A stretch of 64,000 bases of DNA from Chitinophaga nivalis (GCF_025989125.1 NZ_JAPDNR010000001.1:248001-312000), one strand, 5' to 3'; numbered from the stretch's first letter, positions 25,191 to 34,972 are shown. The notes: generated by a model from the letters alone, not told the origin. A program made the numbers and translations.

Positions 25191-27335
25191 TCAGGCCGGC
25201 ACCTTTCGCTCTTCTTCCAGGTCCCAGAAACGATGCAGCCCAATGCCGGCTATAAAAGCCTCCATGTCGTCATCGAGATATAATCCGCTATCCTTATTTT
25301 TATCGGCATGCGACGCTACATAGGTTACATTTATTAACGCATGTGCATCCGGATGAGCGGCAATGGCCTTGCAATGCCGGAAAGTTTCATTAATAAAATG
25401 AATAGCATCGGGGTCCTGCTTTAACGCAGCAATACTGGCGGCACCACCAGGAATATACAACGCATCAAAAAGCACGGAAGCAGTCGTTAGCAACGTATGG
25501 TCTACCGGAATATCCTCCCCGTCTGCATTACGGATAAAGCCCCCATGAGGCGCAATTACTTTAACCACTGCGCCCTCATCCAGCAAGGCATCCCGGGCAT
25601 CTTCCAGGGACTGTCCATCTACACCGTCTGCTACCAGAAAGGCCACCTTCCGGGATACAATACCTTTATTTTCCTTGCGGTCCATACTCAGGGCAGCGGA
25701 ACTTTCTATGATCAGGTGAATGGGGGTGGGTTCATATTTTTCCGGATCTGCATCCGCCGGAATACCTTGATTAATCGGCTTCTCCGGTTGTTCCGGCACT
25801 TCCAGTCCTAACCCGGCGGCTACATTTTCTGCCAGTAACCGGTCTATCTGACTGAGTATACCCAGCATCCTGGTTTTGATAGCTGTAATTTCCACTTTAC
25901 CCAATTCAAACCGCAGCGCATCTGTGAGGTGTTTTTTCTCCGCCGTTGACTGGCTGTTATAAAACAACTTCGCCTGGCTGAAATGATCCGAAAAACTTTC
26001 ACTGCGGTCTCTGATCTTGTGGGCATCAATGCGTTCTTCATACGAAGTAAAACCGCCTTCGCTCAGCTTTGCCTGAAACGGACAGCCCCCACCAATAGTG
26101 TTAGGTTGATAACTGGTACGACCGGTATTAATGGTTTGCCGCATATGCCCGTCGCGCTGGTTGTTATGTACCGCGGATATAGCTCTGTTAATGGGTATTT
26201 CATGGAAATTAGGACTTCCCAACCGCGATAATTGCGTATCTGTATAAGAGAACAACCGTCCCTGCAGCAAGGGATCATTGGTGAAGTCAATACCCGGTAC
26301 AATATGTCCGGGATGAAAAGCAACCTGCTCTGTTTCCGCGAAAAAGTTATCCGGATTTCTGTTCAGCGTAAGCTTACCAATCATTTCAACCGGTACCTGT
26401 TCTTCCGGAATCAGTTTGGTAGGATCCAGCAAATCTATTCCCAGTGTATGTTCATCAGCAGCAGCTACTATCTGTATGCCCAGTTCCCATTCGGGGTATT
26501 GTTTATTTTCAATGGCTTCCCATAAATCCCGGCGATGAAAGTCAGGATCTTTACCGGATATTTTCAATGCTTCATCCCATGCTACCGCATGTGCCCCCAA
26601 CACAGGTTTCCAGTGAAACTTCACAAAATGGGCTTCTCCTTTTTCATTGATCAGCCGGAAGGTATTTACCCCAAACCCTTCCATCATCCGATAGCTACGG
26701 GGAATAGCCCGGTCAGACATCACCCACATAATCATATGCGCCGCTTCCGGCATCAGGGAAATGAAATCCCAGAAAGTATCGTGTGCAGATGCCGCCTGCG
26801 GCATTTCATGATGCGGTTCCGGTTTTACCGCATGAATGAGGTCCGGAAACTTCATCGCGTCCTGTATAAAAAACACCGGTATGTTATTTCCTACCAGGTC
26901 ATAGTTACCTTCCTCTGTATAAAACTTTACGGCAAAGCCCCGTGCATCCCGCGCCAGATCGGACGATCCGCGCGAACCCGCCACCGTGGAAAATCTTACA
27001 AATACAGGGGTAGCTGTATTGGTATCATTGAGAAATTTTGCTTTGGTATATTTTTCCTGTGAGGCATACAACTGAAATATGCCATGTGCTCCTGCCCCCC
27101 TTGCATGTACAATTCTCTCGGGTATTCTTTCGTGGTCAAAGTGGGTTATCTTCTCCCGCAGTATAAAATCTTCCAGTAAGGAAGGCCCGCGTTCTCCTGC
27201 CTTCAGGGAGTTCTGATTATCATTGATCTTTAATCCCTGGTTGGTCGTTAACAGGGTATCTTCGGGATGTTCCTTATCCCGTTCCAGTTCCTGTTGCTTC
27301 TCATTGTCGGGTATCGTTACTTTTTTCTTTGCCAT
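25191..27335 (-). CDS. katE: Large-subunit catalase (HPII/KatE type)
   Basis: 714 residues from ATG 27335 (MAKKKVTIPDNEKQQ); the frame extends 19 codons upstream with unlikely sequence. It breaks down hydrogen peroxide to water and oxygen with haem. Catalytic His in ERIPERIVHARGAGAHG near 75, Asn in YDLVGNNIPVFFI near 150, and the haem-Tyr region RLFSYTDTQLSRLG near 365. After the catalase core, about 565-714 form a class I glutamine-amidotransferase/DJ-1-like domain (KVAFLVADGVDG, ALYIPGGAAS) as in E. coli HPII. Monocistronic, with a strong terminator. Confidence 0.95.
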   Translation of the reverse strand: MAKKKVTIPDNEKQQELERDKEHPEDTLLTTNQGLKINDNQNSLKAGERGPSLLEDFILREKITHFDHERIPERIVHARGAGAHGIFQLYASQEKYTKAKFLNDTNTATPVFVRFSTVAGSRGSSDLARDARGFAVKFYTEEGNYDLVGNNIPVFFIQDAMKFPDLIHAVKPEPHHEMPQAASAHDTFWDFISLMPEAAHMIMWVMSDRAIPRSYRMMEGFGVNTFRLINEKGEAHFVKFHWKPVLGAHAVAWDEALKISGKDPDFHRRDLWEAIENKQYPEWELGIQIVAAADEHTLGIDLLDPTKLIPEEQVPVEMIGKLTLNRNPDNFFAETEQVAFHPGHIVPGIDFTNDPLLQGRLFSYTDTQLSRLGSPNFHEIPINRAISAVHNNQRDGHMRQTINTGRTSYQPNTIGGGCPFQAKLSEGGFTSYEERIDAHKIRDRSESFSDHFSQAKLFYNSQSTAEKKHLTDALRFELGKVEITAIKTRMLGILSQIDRLLAENVAAGLGLEVPEQPEKPINQGIPADADPEKYEPTPIHLIIESSAALSMDRKENKGIVSRKVAFLVADGVDGQSLEDARDALLDEGAVVKVIAPHGGFIRNADGEDIPVDHTLLTTASVLFDALYIPGGAASIAALKQDPDAIHFINETFRHCKAIAAHPDAHALINVTYVASHADKNKDSGLYLDDDMEAFIAGIGLHRFWDLEEERKVPA

Positions 27336-28052
27336 AATGCAATTTTTTTTGAGTGGGCAATACATCCGTTTTATCCTGTAGCAGGATAACATAGCGTTTT
27401 TTCAATCAGTAATCTTTTTATGTCGCGGGAATTAATTGATTGTTGACAATGTCTGAGGTAGTCATAGCATGGCATTTTAAGGTTTGCAATAAAAACATGG
27501 ACAATGTTCCAAATTACATGCCTTACAGGATCATCACGTCTGATTGTTTTTTATACCTGATAGTGTATGTAAGTTGTAGAAAACATTACCCTTGCCGGGC
27601 ATTCATCACGTCAACCATATGGCTTTTAAAAGCGGAGGCCGTATAAACAAATGCCGTTACTATTATACTGCGTCCAGTAAGCATTCATTGCAGTCATATC
27701 ACTGCGACAGGGCAGTCACTGGTATCATCAAACATGAATTATACTGATAGCGCCTGCACCAGGCTGGTGAAAGCAGGTTGCGGGTGACATGTATTTATGA
27801 TGTTTGTATTAATTTTTTTTGCTGCCATCCGTTATCCAATGATAGCGGTTTTGTAGACAGTGACTGCCGGACTAATCAGTGTATACGCAATTCTACAGCA
27901 GCTGTCCGGGCAGGTTTATCATGATATTTATTGTTTAGTGTACCGGCAGTAGCTGCTAATACCGGGATAACCAACAATTTTTGTTACGATGACTGAGGTG
28001 GGATTTCTTTTCGACGTTTTTACTTTTAACCTACACTGATCTTTGAATAACT
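27336..28052. other. Divergent intergenic region, katE and terpene synthase
   Basis: 717 bp without a supported gene. It should hold both promoters. TACTTTTA at about 28019-28026 could serve as the -7 box of the terpene synthase gene. I see no transcription factor gene or conserved operator. Confidence 0.4.
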
Positions 28053-28970
28053 ATGAGGCCGCTACTAAAATATCCTTTTCCCTCGCGTATTAACCCAGGC
28101 GTAGACCTGCTAGAAGAAAACGCTATAAGCATTATTGAAGCGTATCAGCTACTACCTGATGCCTTCAATGAGAAACTAAAAAAGATAAATGCCGGATATT
28201 GGGCGGCCGCCAGCTGGCCCAATGGTACAGAAGAACAGCTATCTGTTATCACCCGATGGCTGATCTGGGCAATTACCTTTGATGATTATTATGGTCCACT
28301 CAATCTGGACGACCTCAGCGAAGCATGCGCACGCAGTGTGGAAATATTACGTGGAGCGCCTATCACCGCTCATGACAACGAAATATTCCGGCAGCTTTCC
28401 CTTGTAAGAGAAGCGTTACAGTCCTTTGTGACAGATCAATGGATGGCCAGGTTTATTGATGATCATATACACTTCTTTGAAGGTTTGATGATCGATACCA
28501 ATTATAGTTATAAGCCGGTGGCAAGATATCCCTCTCTGGAAGACTACCTGGAGATTAGGGTAAAAATCATGCTGGCTCCTGGCGTTGCCGACCTCATAGA
28601 AGTAACTACCGGCAGCATATTGCCGGAGGATGTTTACAATCATCCTTACATCCGGCGGATAAGTGCACTCGCCTACGATATGATGGGATGGGCCAATGAT
28701 CTCTATTCACTGGAAAAAGAAATACTGGCGCATGAAGTAATGAATCTGGTGCTGGTGCTGCAGCATACGCAAAACCGTTCTCCTGAAGATGCGATACAGG
28801 AAGCAGTACGGATGCATGATGCCCACCTGGAAAAATTCACAAAGCTGTCCCATGCCATACCAGACTTCGGCGCCAATCAGGCATTGGTTCAAAAGTATGT
28901 AGAAGGACTGGGCACATGGCTGAATGGACATATCAGCTGGTTATCCTATACTTCCAGATATCTGGTATAA
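28053..28970 (+). CDS. Class I terpene synthase
   Basis: 305 residues, normal for bacterial sesquiterpene cyclases. The metal-binding Asp motif is in ITFDDYYGP (D77, D78; the family usually has DDxxD/E). The second motif NDLYSLEKE gives N215, S219, E223, a complete NSE triad. Helical throughout, with RVKIM holding a possible pyrophosphate-sensor Arg near 171. It would ionise and cyclise a prenyl diphosphate in the cytosol. No prenyltransferase, P450 or methyltransferase is next to it, so the product may be a hydrocarbon or be modified elsewhere. Confidence 0.85.
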   Translation: MRPLLKYPFPSRINPGVDLLEENAISIIEAYQLLPDAFNEKLKKINAGYWAAASWPNGTEEQLSVITRWLIWAITFDDYYGPLNLDDLSEACARSVEILRGAPITAHDNEIFRQLSLVREALQSFVTDQWMARFIDDHIHFFEGLMIDTNYSYKPVARYPSLEDYLEIRVKIMLAPGVADLIEVTTGSILPEDVYNHPYIRRISALAYDMMGWANDLYSLEKEILAHEVMNLVLVLQHTQNRSPEDAIQEAVRMHDAHLEKFTKLSHAIPDFGANQALVQKYVEGLGTWLNGHISWLSYTSRYLV

Positions 28971-28974
28971 GCGC

Positions 28975-29640
28975 TCAGACAGTTGTTGATCTATTGCGAA
29001 CGGCTTTCTGCTGCACCATGAAATAAGCAACCATTATATTAGGTACCCACGACAACCAGGCTACACATACGTATGCTTTCATAAAATCATGATAAAGCAT
29101 AGTCAGTACGGGTAGCCATAGGCGCAGCGTTACTGCGCCAAAACAGGCAGCGTAACTGTAAATCATCATTTTTTCATGCTGATCAGTCAGTCCTCTTCTG
29201 ATGTATAACCAGGCGGTGAAAGTAGTAGTAAACCAGACCAGGCCAAGACAGATGAAACCGACAGCAGCTATCGGGCCTCCCATGGCATAAAAGCCCAGGT
29301 AAATGCCTGCCAGCGAACTTAATAATGCGGCCAGCACATAGGTTTTCCCGATCGTTCGGTGCAACCCTGTGTGCTGTTGCCGTAATTGACGGTGGAACTG
29401 ACTCCAGCCAATCAATAACGCCAGCCCACCTAAAACAATGTGTGTATAAAAAGCCGTATTCCAGGCAATACTGGCCAGCAATGCTGCGCTCTTTCCATTC
29501 AGCAATTTGAATTTTCCGGGTACTACAAAGTATAAAACAGGATACAGCCCTATAATAGCAGCCAATCCGGCAAAAAGTATCCACCGGGCTTTATTAAAAA
29601 TGGAATGATAGCGTTTATCACCGTGTTGTTTTGAGGACAT
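28975..29640 (-). CDS. DUF2306 membrane protein
   Basis: 221 residues with about six hydrophobic segments. The family pattern is visible: YTHIVLGGLALLIGWSQF, then HRTIGKTYVLAALLSSLAGI and later DQHEKMMIYSYAA. DUF2306 proteins are inner-membrane proteins, some related to predicted cytochrome-like redox proteins, with no defined role. It converges on the terpene synthase gene with 4 bp between stops; this may be chance. Confidence 0.75.
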   Translation of the reverse strand: MSSKQHGDKRYHSIFNKARWILFAGLAAIIGLYPVLYFVVPGKFKLLNGKSAALLASIAWNTAFYTHIVLGGLALLIGWSQFHRQLRQQHTGLHRTIGKTYVLAALLSSLAGIYLGFYAMGGPIAAVGFICLGLVWFTTTFTAWLYIRRGLTDQHEKMMIYSYAACFGAVTLRLWLPVLTMLYHDFMKAYVCVAWLSWVPNIMVAYFMVQQKAVRNRSTTV

Positions 29641-29936
29641 GATATGGGGACCTTTGATTACCTGACAATATCTGGATGCCGATACCGGTATAACGGATGT
29701 TGGCGGCAGTCATTATTTGAATGGCAGCCATCATTGCCGGTATTGTTGTAGCTGGTCGTTCCCGAAAGTTACAACATCTCGTCTGTATCCCCACAGCCGG
29801 ACAGGATTTCAAAAACAGGTTTTCGGGTCTGTGCCATCCTGTATGATAAAAAGTGTAGGGTGAAAAACCGACATACCTGTTTTTAAAATTATCAGGTACC
29901 GATATACTCACCCTATATGCCGCAAACAAGTTTGTT

Positions 29937-30530
29937 TTATCTTGGTTCTGGCATCACAACATCTCCCATGATCATCTGTTCCGTGGGTAACGTAGTATCT
30001 GCTGCCGGCCGACATCCACCAGGTGGAGGGGGATCGATTAAACGGATGCCGCCCATGATTTGTGGATCCGGAGCCGGTACCGGGTTCACAACAGGTAATT
30101 TATCTTTTGTTGGCGTTACCGGTATCTGGCCAGGAACGGTCGTATCCATCGGAACCACTAAGCCGGCAGTCACATTAACGGTATCAGCGGGCACCATCAC
30201 GCCGGTGGTAGTAGCCGGTGTTTCGTTACAGGCCGTGAGCAGGCTGCCAAATACCACGATCACAATAGCCAGGAATTTCTTCCAGTAAGGCAATGACGTA
30301 TGCGACATCACCTCCTGCAAACCGGCAGGTACCGGCGCCAACTGCGATTCCCGGAAACGGCCACACATCTTCTGATGGGCATTTGCCAACAGATAGTTTT
30401 GTACCTCCTCATCTGTCATCCGGGTAAAATCAACTACTGTAGTAGCACAGGAAGTACAAAAGCGTCCTGCCTCTTGCGCCGTCATCATATCCCAGTTAGC
30501 GGTACAGGGATCAGGAATCATGATTTTCAT
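29937..30530 (-). CDS. GRxCxxC-motif single-pass membrane protein
   Basis: About 197 residues from ATG 30530 (the frame opens at 30575). N-terminus: IPDPCTANWDMM, EAGRFCTSCATTVVDFTRM, TDEEV. This cysteine motif recurs at 22398-22610 and 37152-37712. A transmembrane segment follows (FLAIVIVVFGSLLTACNE, about 107-125; alternatively a late lipobox), then a Pro/Val/Thr-rich extracytoplasmic tail. The cysteines may bind zinc on the cytosolic side. Function unknown; single gene. Confidence 0.65.
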   Translation of the reverse strand: MKIMIPDPCTANWDMMTAQEAGRFCTSCATTVVDFTRMTDEEVQNYLLANAHQKMCGRFRESQLAPVPAGLQEVMSHTSLPYWKKFLAIVIVVFGSLLTACNETPATTTGVMVPADTVNVTAGLVVPMDTTVPGQIPVTPTKDKLPVVNPVPAPDPQIMGGIRLIDPPPPGGCRPAADTTLPTEQMIMGDVVMPEPR

Positions 30531-30688
30531 ATACATCAGGTTTCTCTCAGGATGCACCGAAAATATAAATTCCATAAATGCATCTTAAAAAGAAATCATT
30601 TTCTTCTTTCATTTGTTTAAGAATAAACGATTGATAATCAACATATCATCATCTGTTTATTTTTTTCTCAAAAAAAAATAGCAAAAGC

Positions 30689-30695
30689 TGTCACG
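30689..30695 (+). promoter_or_regulatory. Possible ECF41 -35 element
   Basis: TGTCACG stands 64 nt before the ATG of the AhpD-like gene and is one base from TGTCACA, the -35 element described for ECF41 target promoters. A matching CGTC is not found at the usual spacing; CGAC occurs further on, so this is tentative. Confidence 0.35.
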
Positions 30696-30758
30696 TTTTA
30701 AACGGCTGTTGTGTTTTATATATAGTCGACATTTTTGAAACAATTAAAACGATATATC

Positions 30759-31211
30759 ATGACCGCAAGAATTTTATTTCAAGACACCAACAAAGGTTTT
30801 ATGGATGGCTTAATGAAAACAGAAGCTTATCTGAAAAGATCCGGCATCGCACCTGCTTTGCAGGAGCTGATCAAATTCCGCGTATCACAGATCAATGGAT
30901 GCGCCTATTGCCTGGACATGCATTACAAAGACGCCATCCACATGGGAGAAACGGAACAACGGCTGTATTCTTTAGCTGCCTGGAGAGATGCTCCTTTTTA
31001 TACAGATGCAGAAAGAGCGGCCCTCGCCTTTGCAGAAGTGCTGACCAAAGCCAACAGCCAGGATGTGGAAGATGATGTATATGAGGCACTGAGTCAGTTT
31101 TTCTCTAAAGGAGATATCGCAGACCTGGCCCTGGTAGTAGGACAAATCAACACCTGGAACAGGATCAACAAAACATTCAGAACTGTGCCCGGAGATTACA
31201 AACCTGCATAG
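30759..31211 (+). CDS. AhpD-like carboxymuconolactone decarboxylase family protein
   Basis: 150 residues from ATG 30759. The AhpD core is clear: QELIKFRVSQINGCAYCLDM with the CxxC pair and a following His (CAYCLDMH) near 50, typical of thiol-based peroxidase or disulfide reductase activity. The C-terminal helix ADLALVVGQINTWNRINKTF also fits. The next gene (75 bp on, same strand) is an ECF41-type sigma factor, and this enzyme type is one of the three classical ECF41 partners, so regulation by that sigma factor is likely. Confidence 0.85.
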   Translation: MTARILFQDTNKGFMDGLMKTEAYLKRSGIAPALQELIKFRVSQINGCAYCLDMHYKDAIHMGETEQRLYSLAAWRDAPFYTDAERAALAFAEVLTKANSQDVEDDVYEALSQFFSKGDIADLALVVGQINTWNRINKTFRTVPGDYKPA

Positions 31212-31285
31212 TGTCTGTAATTACTGAATAGTCCTTACTTTTATCAGGATAAGTATTATACGTATGCTACATTCTACGATAAACC

Positions 31286-32143
31286 ATGTCTGACGAACAA
31301 TATCACCTGAAAGATTATCAAAGGGTTTTATTCCCATACGCCTATAACATCCTGGGATCTGCTGAAGATGCCAAAGATGCCATACAAGACGTATTATCCA
31401 ACTACGTTGCCACTCACCGGGAAGGTATTACCAACGAAAAAAATTACCTGATCAAGAGTGTCGTTAATCAATCTATCAATATCAGGAACAGAAGAAAAAC
31501 TGTGAGCAGCGATGACGTGTGGCTACCAGAACCGGTAGCCACGGAAGCTGCCGATGCAAATATCAATCTAAGGGATGTTGCGTCCTATTCATTGCTCATA
31601 TTGCTGGAACAATTAAACCCGAAAGAAAGAGCGGTATTCATTTTAAAAGAAGCATTCGGCTACAGCCATGAGGAAATTGCGGAGGTATTATCCAGTACCG
31701 TGGAAAATTCCCGGAAACTCCTGAGCCGGGCGAAAGCCAGGTTAGATCCTGCGCAACGGCCAGTCAGTACGGGTAAAGTGACACCGGATATTTTAAACAA
31801 CTACATCAATGCCCTCACCGGAGGAGACACACAACAGCTGGAAAGCCTGCTGTCAAAGGATATTTCCTTCTTTGCCGATGGTGGTACTACACATAAGGTA
31901 GTGAAGAAAACCTGTCAGGGCTTACGGGAAGTTACCGATCTGCTTATCTATCTGTATAAAACCTATCAATCGGCTTTATCCATGGAGATAAAAGAGATCA
32001 ACCACCAACCTGCCATCCTGTTGTATAACGGGCCGCAACTGATCAGCTGTCAGGTATTCCGCCTCGATGAAACAGATGGCCGGATTGCTCAGATCAGCGT
32101 GCTGGTGGATCCTGAAAAATTGAAGTCGCTCACCATCGCATAA
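31286..32143 (+). CDS. ECF41-type RNA polymerase sigma factor
   Basis: 285 residues. Sigma region 2 covers about 1-75 (FPYAYNILGSAEDAKDAIQD) and region 4 about 105-150 (LLEQLNPKERAVFILKEAFG, YSHEEIAEVL). The linker carries DVWLPEP, and the C-terminal SnoaL-like domain (about 165-285) carries FFADGG and DPEKLKSL, which correspond to the WLPEP, DGGG and NPDKL motifs of the ECF41 group. In that group the C-terminal domain controls activity instead of an anti-sigma factor. Adjacent AhpD-like gene is the expected target. Confidence 0.9.
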   Translation: MSDEQYHLKDYQRVLFPYAYNILGSAEDAKDAIQDVLSNYVATHREGITNEKNYLIKSVVNQSINIRNRRKTVSSDDVWLPEPVATEAADANINLRDVASYSLLILLEQLNPKERAVFILKEAFGYSHEEIAEVLSSTVENSRKLLSRAKARLDPAQRPVSTGKVTPDILNNYINALTGGDTQQLESLLSKDISFFADGGTTHKVVKKTCQGLREVTDLLIYLYKTYQSALSMEIKEINHQPAILLYNGPQLISCQVFRLDETDGRIAQISVLVDPEKLKSLTIA

Positions 32144-32207
32144 ATACGTCATCCCCCCTGCCGGAAAGCCCGCGCTTCCTGACAGGGGGATGGCTGTTAT
32201 CGCTCAC

Positions 32208-33152
32208 TTATTCGCGGATGGTATTTTTATCTTCCAGGGCCATTTTCGCAATTTCATCTTTCCGCCGGAATACAACTCCCTTGTGCTTTTGCAGGTATGT
32301 CAGCAAAGCACTTGTCGCATTCACCAGCTGTGGTGTACCGCCAATGCGGTCGTGGAAGCTGATAGACATCATTCTGCGACGGCGGGCTGACTCTTCATAC
32401 AACTGATCAAATTCCATTTTTACCTGCTGCAGAAACTGATCTGTAGAAAACCATTGTCCGGCAATGAGCTGAATATCGTTACAGCGTAGTGTATAGGGCA
32501 CTACTGCAAAATCGCGGTTATTTACGGTGGTGATGAAAGGTTCATCGCGGCTCAGGTCATCGATGTGGTACAGGAAGCCCAATTCCTGCAATATCTTCAG
32601 GGTATTTTCGCCCCGCCGCAGCCAGTTGGCATTATAGCCTACCGGCGTAACGCCCGTGGCTTCCTTCACGGCGGTCACTCCATCCTGGATGAAACGTTTT
32701 TCGGCTTCGTAGGATAACATGTATTGGGAAGACCAATCGCGGCCATGTGCAGCAGCTTCGTGCCCCCTTTGTACAATTTCCCGGGCGAGGGCCGGATTTT
32801 TCAGGACCGCTGCGCCGACCATATGGGAGGTAACTTTAATGCCATGTTTATCCCAGTTGTCGAGCATCCGCGGGATCCCTTCCTTGTAGCCATACTCGTA
32901 CCAGGTGGCGGCGGGCAGGTCTTTAAAGCCGGGCTGCATGTTCCGTGGAAACGGACTTTCTGCGTTATCGGGTTGTCCGCCGGCTTCAAACTGCATGGAT
33001 ACAGATACGATCAGGCGGGAACCATCTGCCCAGGTAGGGGTAGCCGCTGGTAGCCGGGAAGGTGAGGCTTGCGCGATCACAGCGCCGGGGCGTACCATCC
33101 CTGCCAGGCCAACCATGCCGGCTGTTTTCAGAAATTCTTTTCTTGTAGCCAT
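32208..33152 (-). CDS. Polysaccharide deacetylase family protein (PuuE-like)
   Basis: 314 residues. The N-terminus TRKEFLKTAGMVGLAGMV resembles a Tat signal with Arg-Lys in place of twin Arg, ending AVIAQ. The NodB-type fold resembles the allantoinase/peptidoglycan-deacetylase group: SVSMQFEAGG near 52, VTSHMVGAAVLKNP, QRGHEAAAHGRDWSSQ near 133 and SISFHDRIGG near 272. The usual first-motif Asp is not obvious, so activity is uncertain. The start overlaps the DoxX stop (TAATG), so the two are translationally coupled. Confidence 0.8.
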   Translation of the reverse strand: MATRKEFLKTAGMVGLAGMVRPGAVIAQASPSRLPAATPTWADGSRLIVSVSMQFEAGGQPDNAESPFPRNMQPGFKDLPAATWYEYGYKEGIPRMLDNWDKHGIKVTSHMVGAAVLKNPALAREIVQRGHEAAAHGRDWSSQYMLSYEAEKRFIQDGVTAVKEATGVTPVGYNANWLRRGENTLKILQELGFLYHIDDLSRDEPFITTVNNRDFAVVPYTLRCNDIQLIAGQWFSTDQFLQQVKMEFDQLYEESARRRRMMSISFHDRIGGTPQLVNATSALLTYLQKHKGVVFRRKDEIAKMALEDKNTIRE

Positions 33153-33550
33153 TATTTTTTAATGAGATGATCCACTGCAATAGTGTTATACCGGATAAAT
33201 ACCAGTAAAACCGCGAAAAAGGCAACATGTATCAACTGAGAAGGAAGGGCTTCCCAATGTTCGATCAGGGTAGTACCCATGATCAGCATGAACATCACAA
33301 TGCTGCCACCAATCAGGGACGCACGGGTAAATAAACCAAGGATCAGCAGGGCGCCGATTACAAATTCGGCGATAGGCAAAGCATAACTGAAAGGCACTAC
33401 CATTATTTTTGGCAGCATAGAGTTTTCAAAGCTCTTAACCATCCAGCCACTGAAACCATTTAATTTAGGCAAACGGACCAATCCGTGGCCAAACATACTA
33501 GCAGCAACTGCCAGGCGAAGTAATACGAATGCAATAGCGTTATTGTCCAT
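33152..33550 (-). CDS. DoxX family membrane protein
   Basis: 132 residues from ATG 33550 (MDNNAIAFVLLRLAVAASMF). Four hydrophobic helices, with GHGLVRLPKLNGFSGW between 1 and 2 and LPIAEFVIGALLILGLFTR in helix 3, as in DoxX proteins. These are quinone-linked or redox-associated inner-membrane proteins of poorly known role. First gene of a two-gene operon with the deacetylase, divergent from an AraC regulator 86 bp away that may control it. Confidence 0.8.
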   Translation of the reverse strand: MDNNAIAFVLLRLAVAASMFGHGLVRLPKLNGFSGWMVKSFENSMLPKIMVVPFSYALPIAEFVIGALLILGLFTRASLIGGSIVMFMLIMGTTLIEHWEALPSQLIHVAFFAVLLVFIRYNTIAVDHLIKK

Positions 33551-33636
33551 GTGATATATTTTTGATGACTCAAAGTTCAGCCGCCGCCGATCAAAAAAAC
33601 AGTACATTCCTGGGATCATTCTGTACTTTTGCGGGT

Positions 33637-34491
33637 ATGGTACACGAGAATTTATATCAGCCTTTTGAGATTGAATACCGGGAATGTACAGAATGCCCGA
33701 TAGATCCGCATAAGCATAACTTCTTCGAACTGGTTTATATTGTTGAGGGAGATGGGGTGCAATCTGTCAACCAGCATCAGCTGCCTTACAGCCCGGAGAA
33801 ACTGTTTCTGGTCATGCCGCAGGATTCCCACTCTTTTGAAGTAAAGGAAACCACGAAATTCTTCTTTATCCGCTTCAATAACATCTACCTGAAAAACCAG
33901 CCGAAAGACTGGATTCAGCAACTGGAATTCATCTTCCAGAATAATAATCACCTGCCGGGTTGTATCTTAAAAAACAAAACCGACAAACCCCTGGTCAAAT
34001 CACTGATAGAAGCGCTGATCCGGGAGCTGGTCAACCAACAGCACTATCACAAGGAACTGGCCCAGCAGATTGTGAATACCATCATCATGGTAGTAGCCCG
34101 CAACATGTTGTTCCAACTGCCGGAACCGGCCAGAAACAGCCCTAAGACAGATACGTCTCAAAATATACTGCATTATATACACGAGCATATTTATTCGCCC
34201 GAAAAACTGCGTGCAGAGCAGATTGCCACTCATTTTAATATTTCGCCTACCTATCTGAGCGAATATTTTAAGCGGCATAACGGCGACAGCCTGCAGCAAT
34301 ACATCACACAATACAAACTGAAACTGGTGGAAATACGGCTGCAGTACAGCCAGATGCGTGTAGGAGAAATTGCCTGGGAGCTGGGCTTTACAGATGAAAG
34401 CCACTTAAACAGGATCTTTAAAAAATATAAAGGGGTTAATCCTTCTGCCTTCCGGAAGGAGGTGCAGGTGCAGCAGCACCAGGCCAACTAA
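33637..34491 (+). CDS. AraC family transcriptional regulator
   Basis: 284 residues from ATG 33637; the upstream frame from 33562 runs into the divergent promoter. An N-terminal cupin effector domain (HKHNFFELVYIVEGDG near 26-41) precedes two helix-turn-helix motifs at the C-terminus (LRAEQIATHFNISPTYLSEY and VGEIAWELGFTDESHLNRIF, ending KKYKGVNPSAFRKE). Divergent from the doxX-deacetylase operon, the most likely target. Effector unknown. Confidence 0.85.
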   Translation: MVHENLYQPFEIEYRECTECPIDPHKHNFFELVYIVEGDGVQSVNQHQLPYSPEKLFLVMPQDSHSFEVKETTKFFFIRFNNIYLKNQPKDWIQQLEFIFQNNNHLPGCILKNKTDKPLVKSLIEALIRELVNQQHYHKELAQQIVNTIIMVVARNMLFQLPEPARNSPKTDTSQNILHYIHEHIYSPEKLRAEQIATHFNISPTYLSEYFKRHNGDSLQQYITQYKLKLVEIRLQYSQMRVGEIAWELGFTDESHLNRIFKKYKGVNPSAFRKEVQVQQHQAN

Positions 34492-34498
34492 GGGCATT

Positions 34499-34531
34499 AA
34501 AAAAGCGCCCGCTGGCGGCGGACGCTTTTTT
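34499..34531. terminator. Bidirectional terminator
   Basis: AAAAAGCG-CCCGC and GCGG-CGCTTTTTT form a stem with a small mismatch between the convergent AraC gene and the acidic-protein gene; T or A runs flank both sides. Confidence 0.8.
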
Positions 34532-34550
34532 ATAATAAATTTACCGGTTA

Positions 34551-34829
34551 CTATTCTTCGTCTTCTTCTTCACCATCATCTTCCAGCCACTCCATGTAAG
34601 AATAATACCAATCTTCCAGTTGTTCCAGCAGTTCTTGTTTTTTCTCCGGGGTATTTTTGAAGAACTCCTCTACATTATCAATTTCGTGCACGATGTCGAT
34701 GTATGCTGTTTCTTCATCTTCTTCCACTCTTTTTGCAAAGAAGCGGGGCGTTTCGGTATGAAAAATATATTCATTTTCCGGGTCTGTAACAGGATCATCT
34801 GCGATCAGAAATTTAGGTAACTGTACCAT
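34551..34829 (-). CDS. Small acidic protein of unknown function
   Basis: 92 residues with strong acidic bias; the C-terminus (EWLEDDGEEEDEE) is nearly all Asp/Glu. Earlier parts YIFHTETPRFFAKRVEEDEE and EEFFKNTPEKKQELLEQLED predict mixed beta and helix. No signal peptide or known domain. Single gene with a good terminator; composition and start look like a real gene. Confidence 0.65.
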   Translation of the reverse strand: MVQLPKFLIADDPVTDPENEYIFHTETPRFFAKRVEEDEETAYIDIVHEIDNVEEFFKNTPEKKQELLEQLEDWYYSYMEWLEDDGEEEDEE

Positions 34830-34972
34830 AATGCGTTATTTACTTTTAATGATGCTCGTTTTATTGAGTGCTACAAAATTATTGATTATTACCTTACAAA
34901 AAACAAGCAGAAATCAGGAAAGAATTTATTCCCGAAATTTTACATCTTTATAGTCAGTTTAAACCCAAAAAC

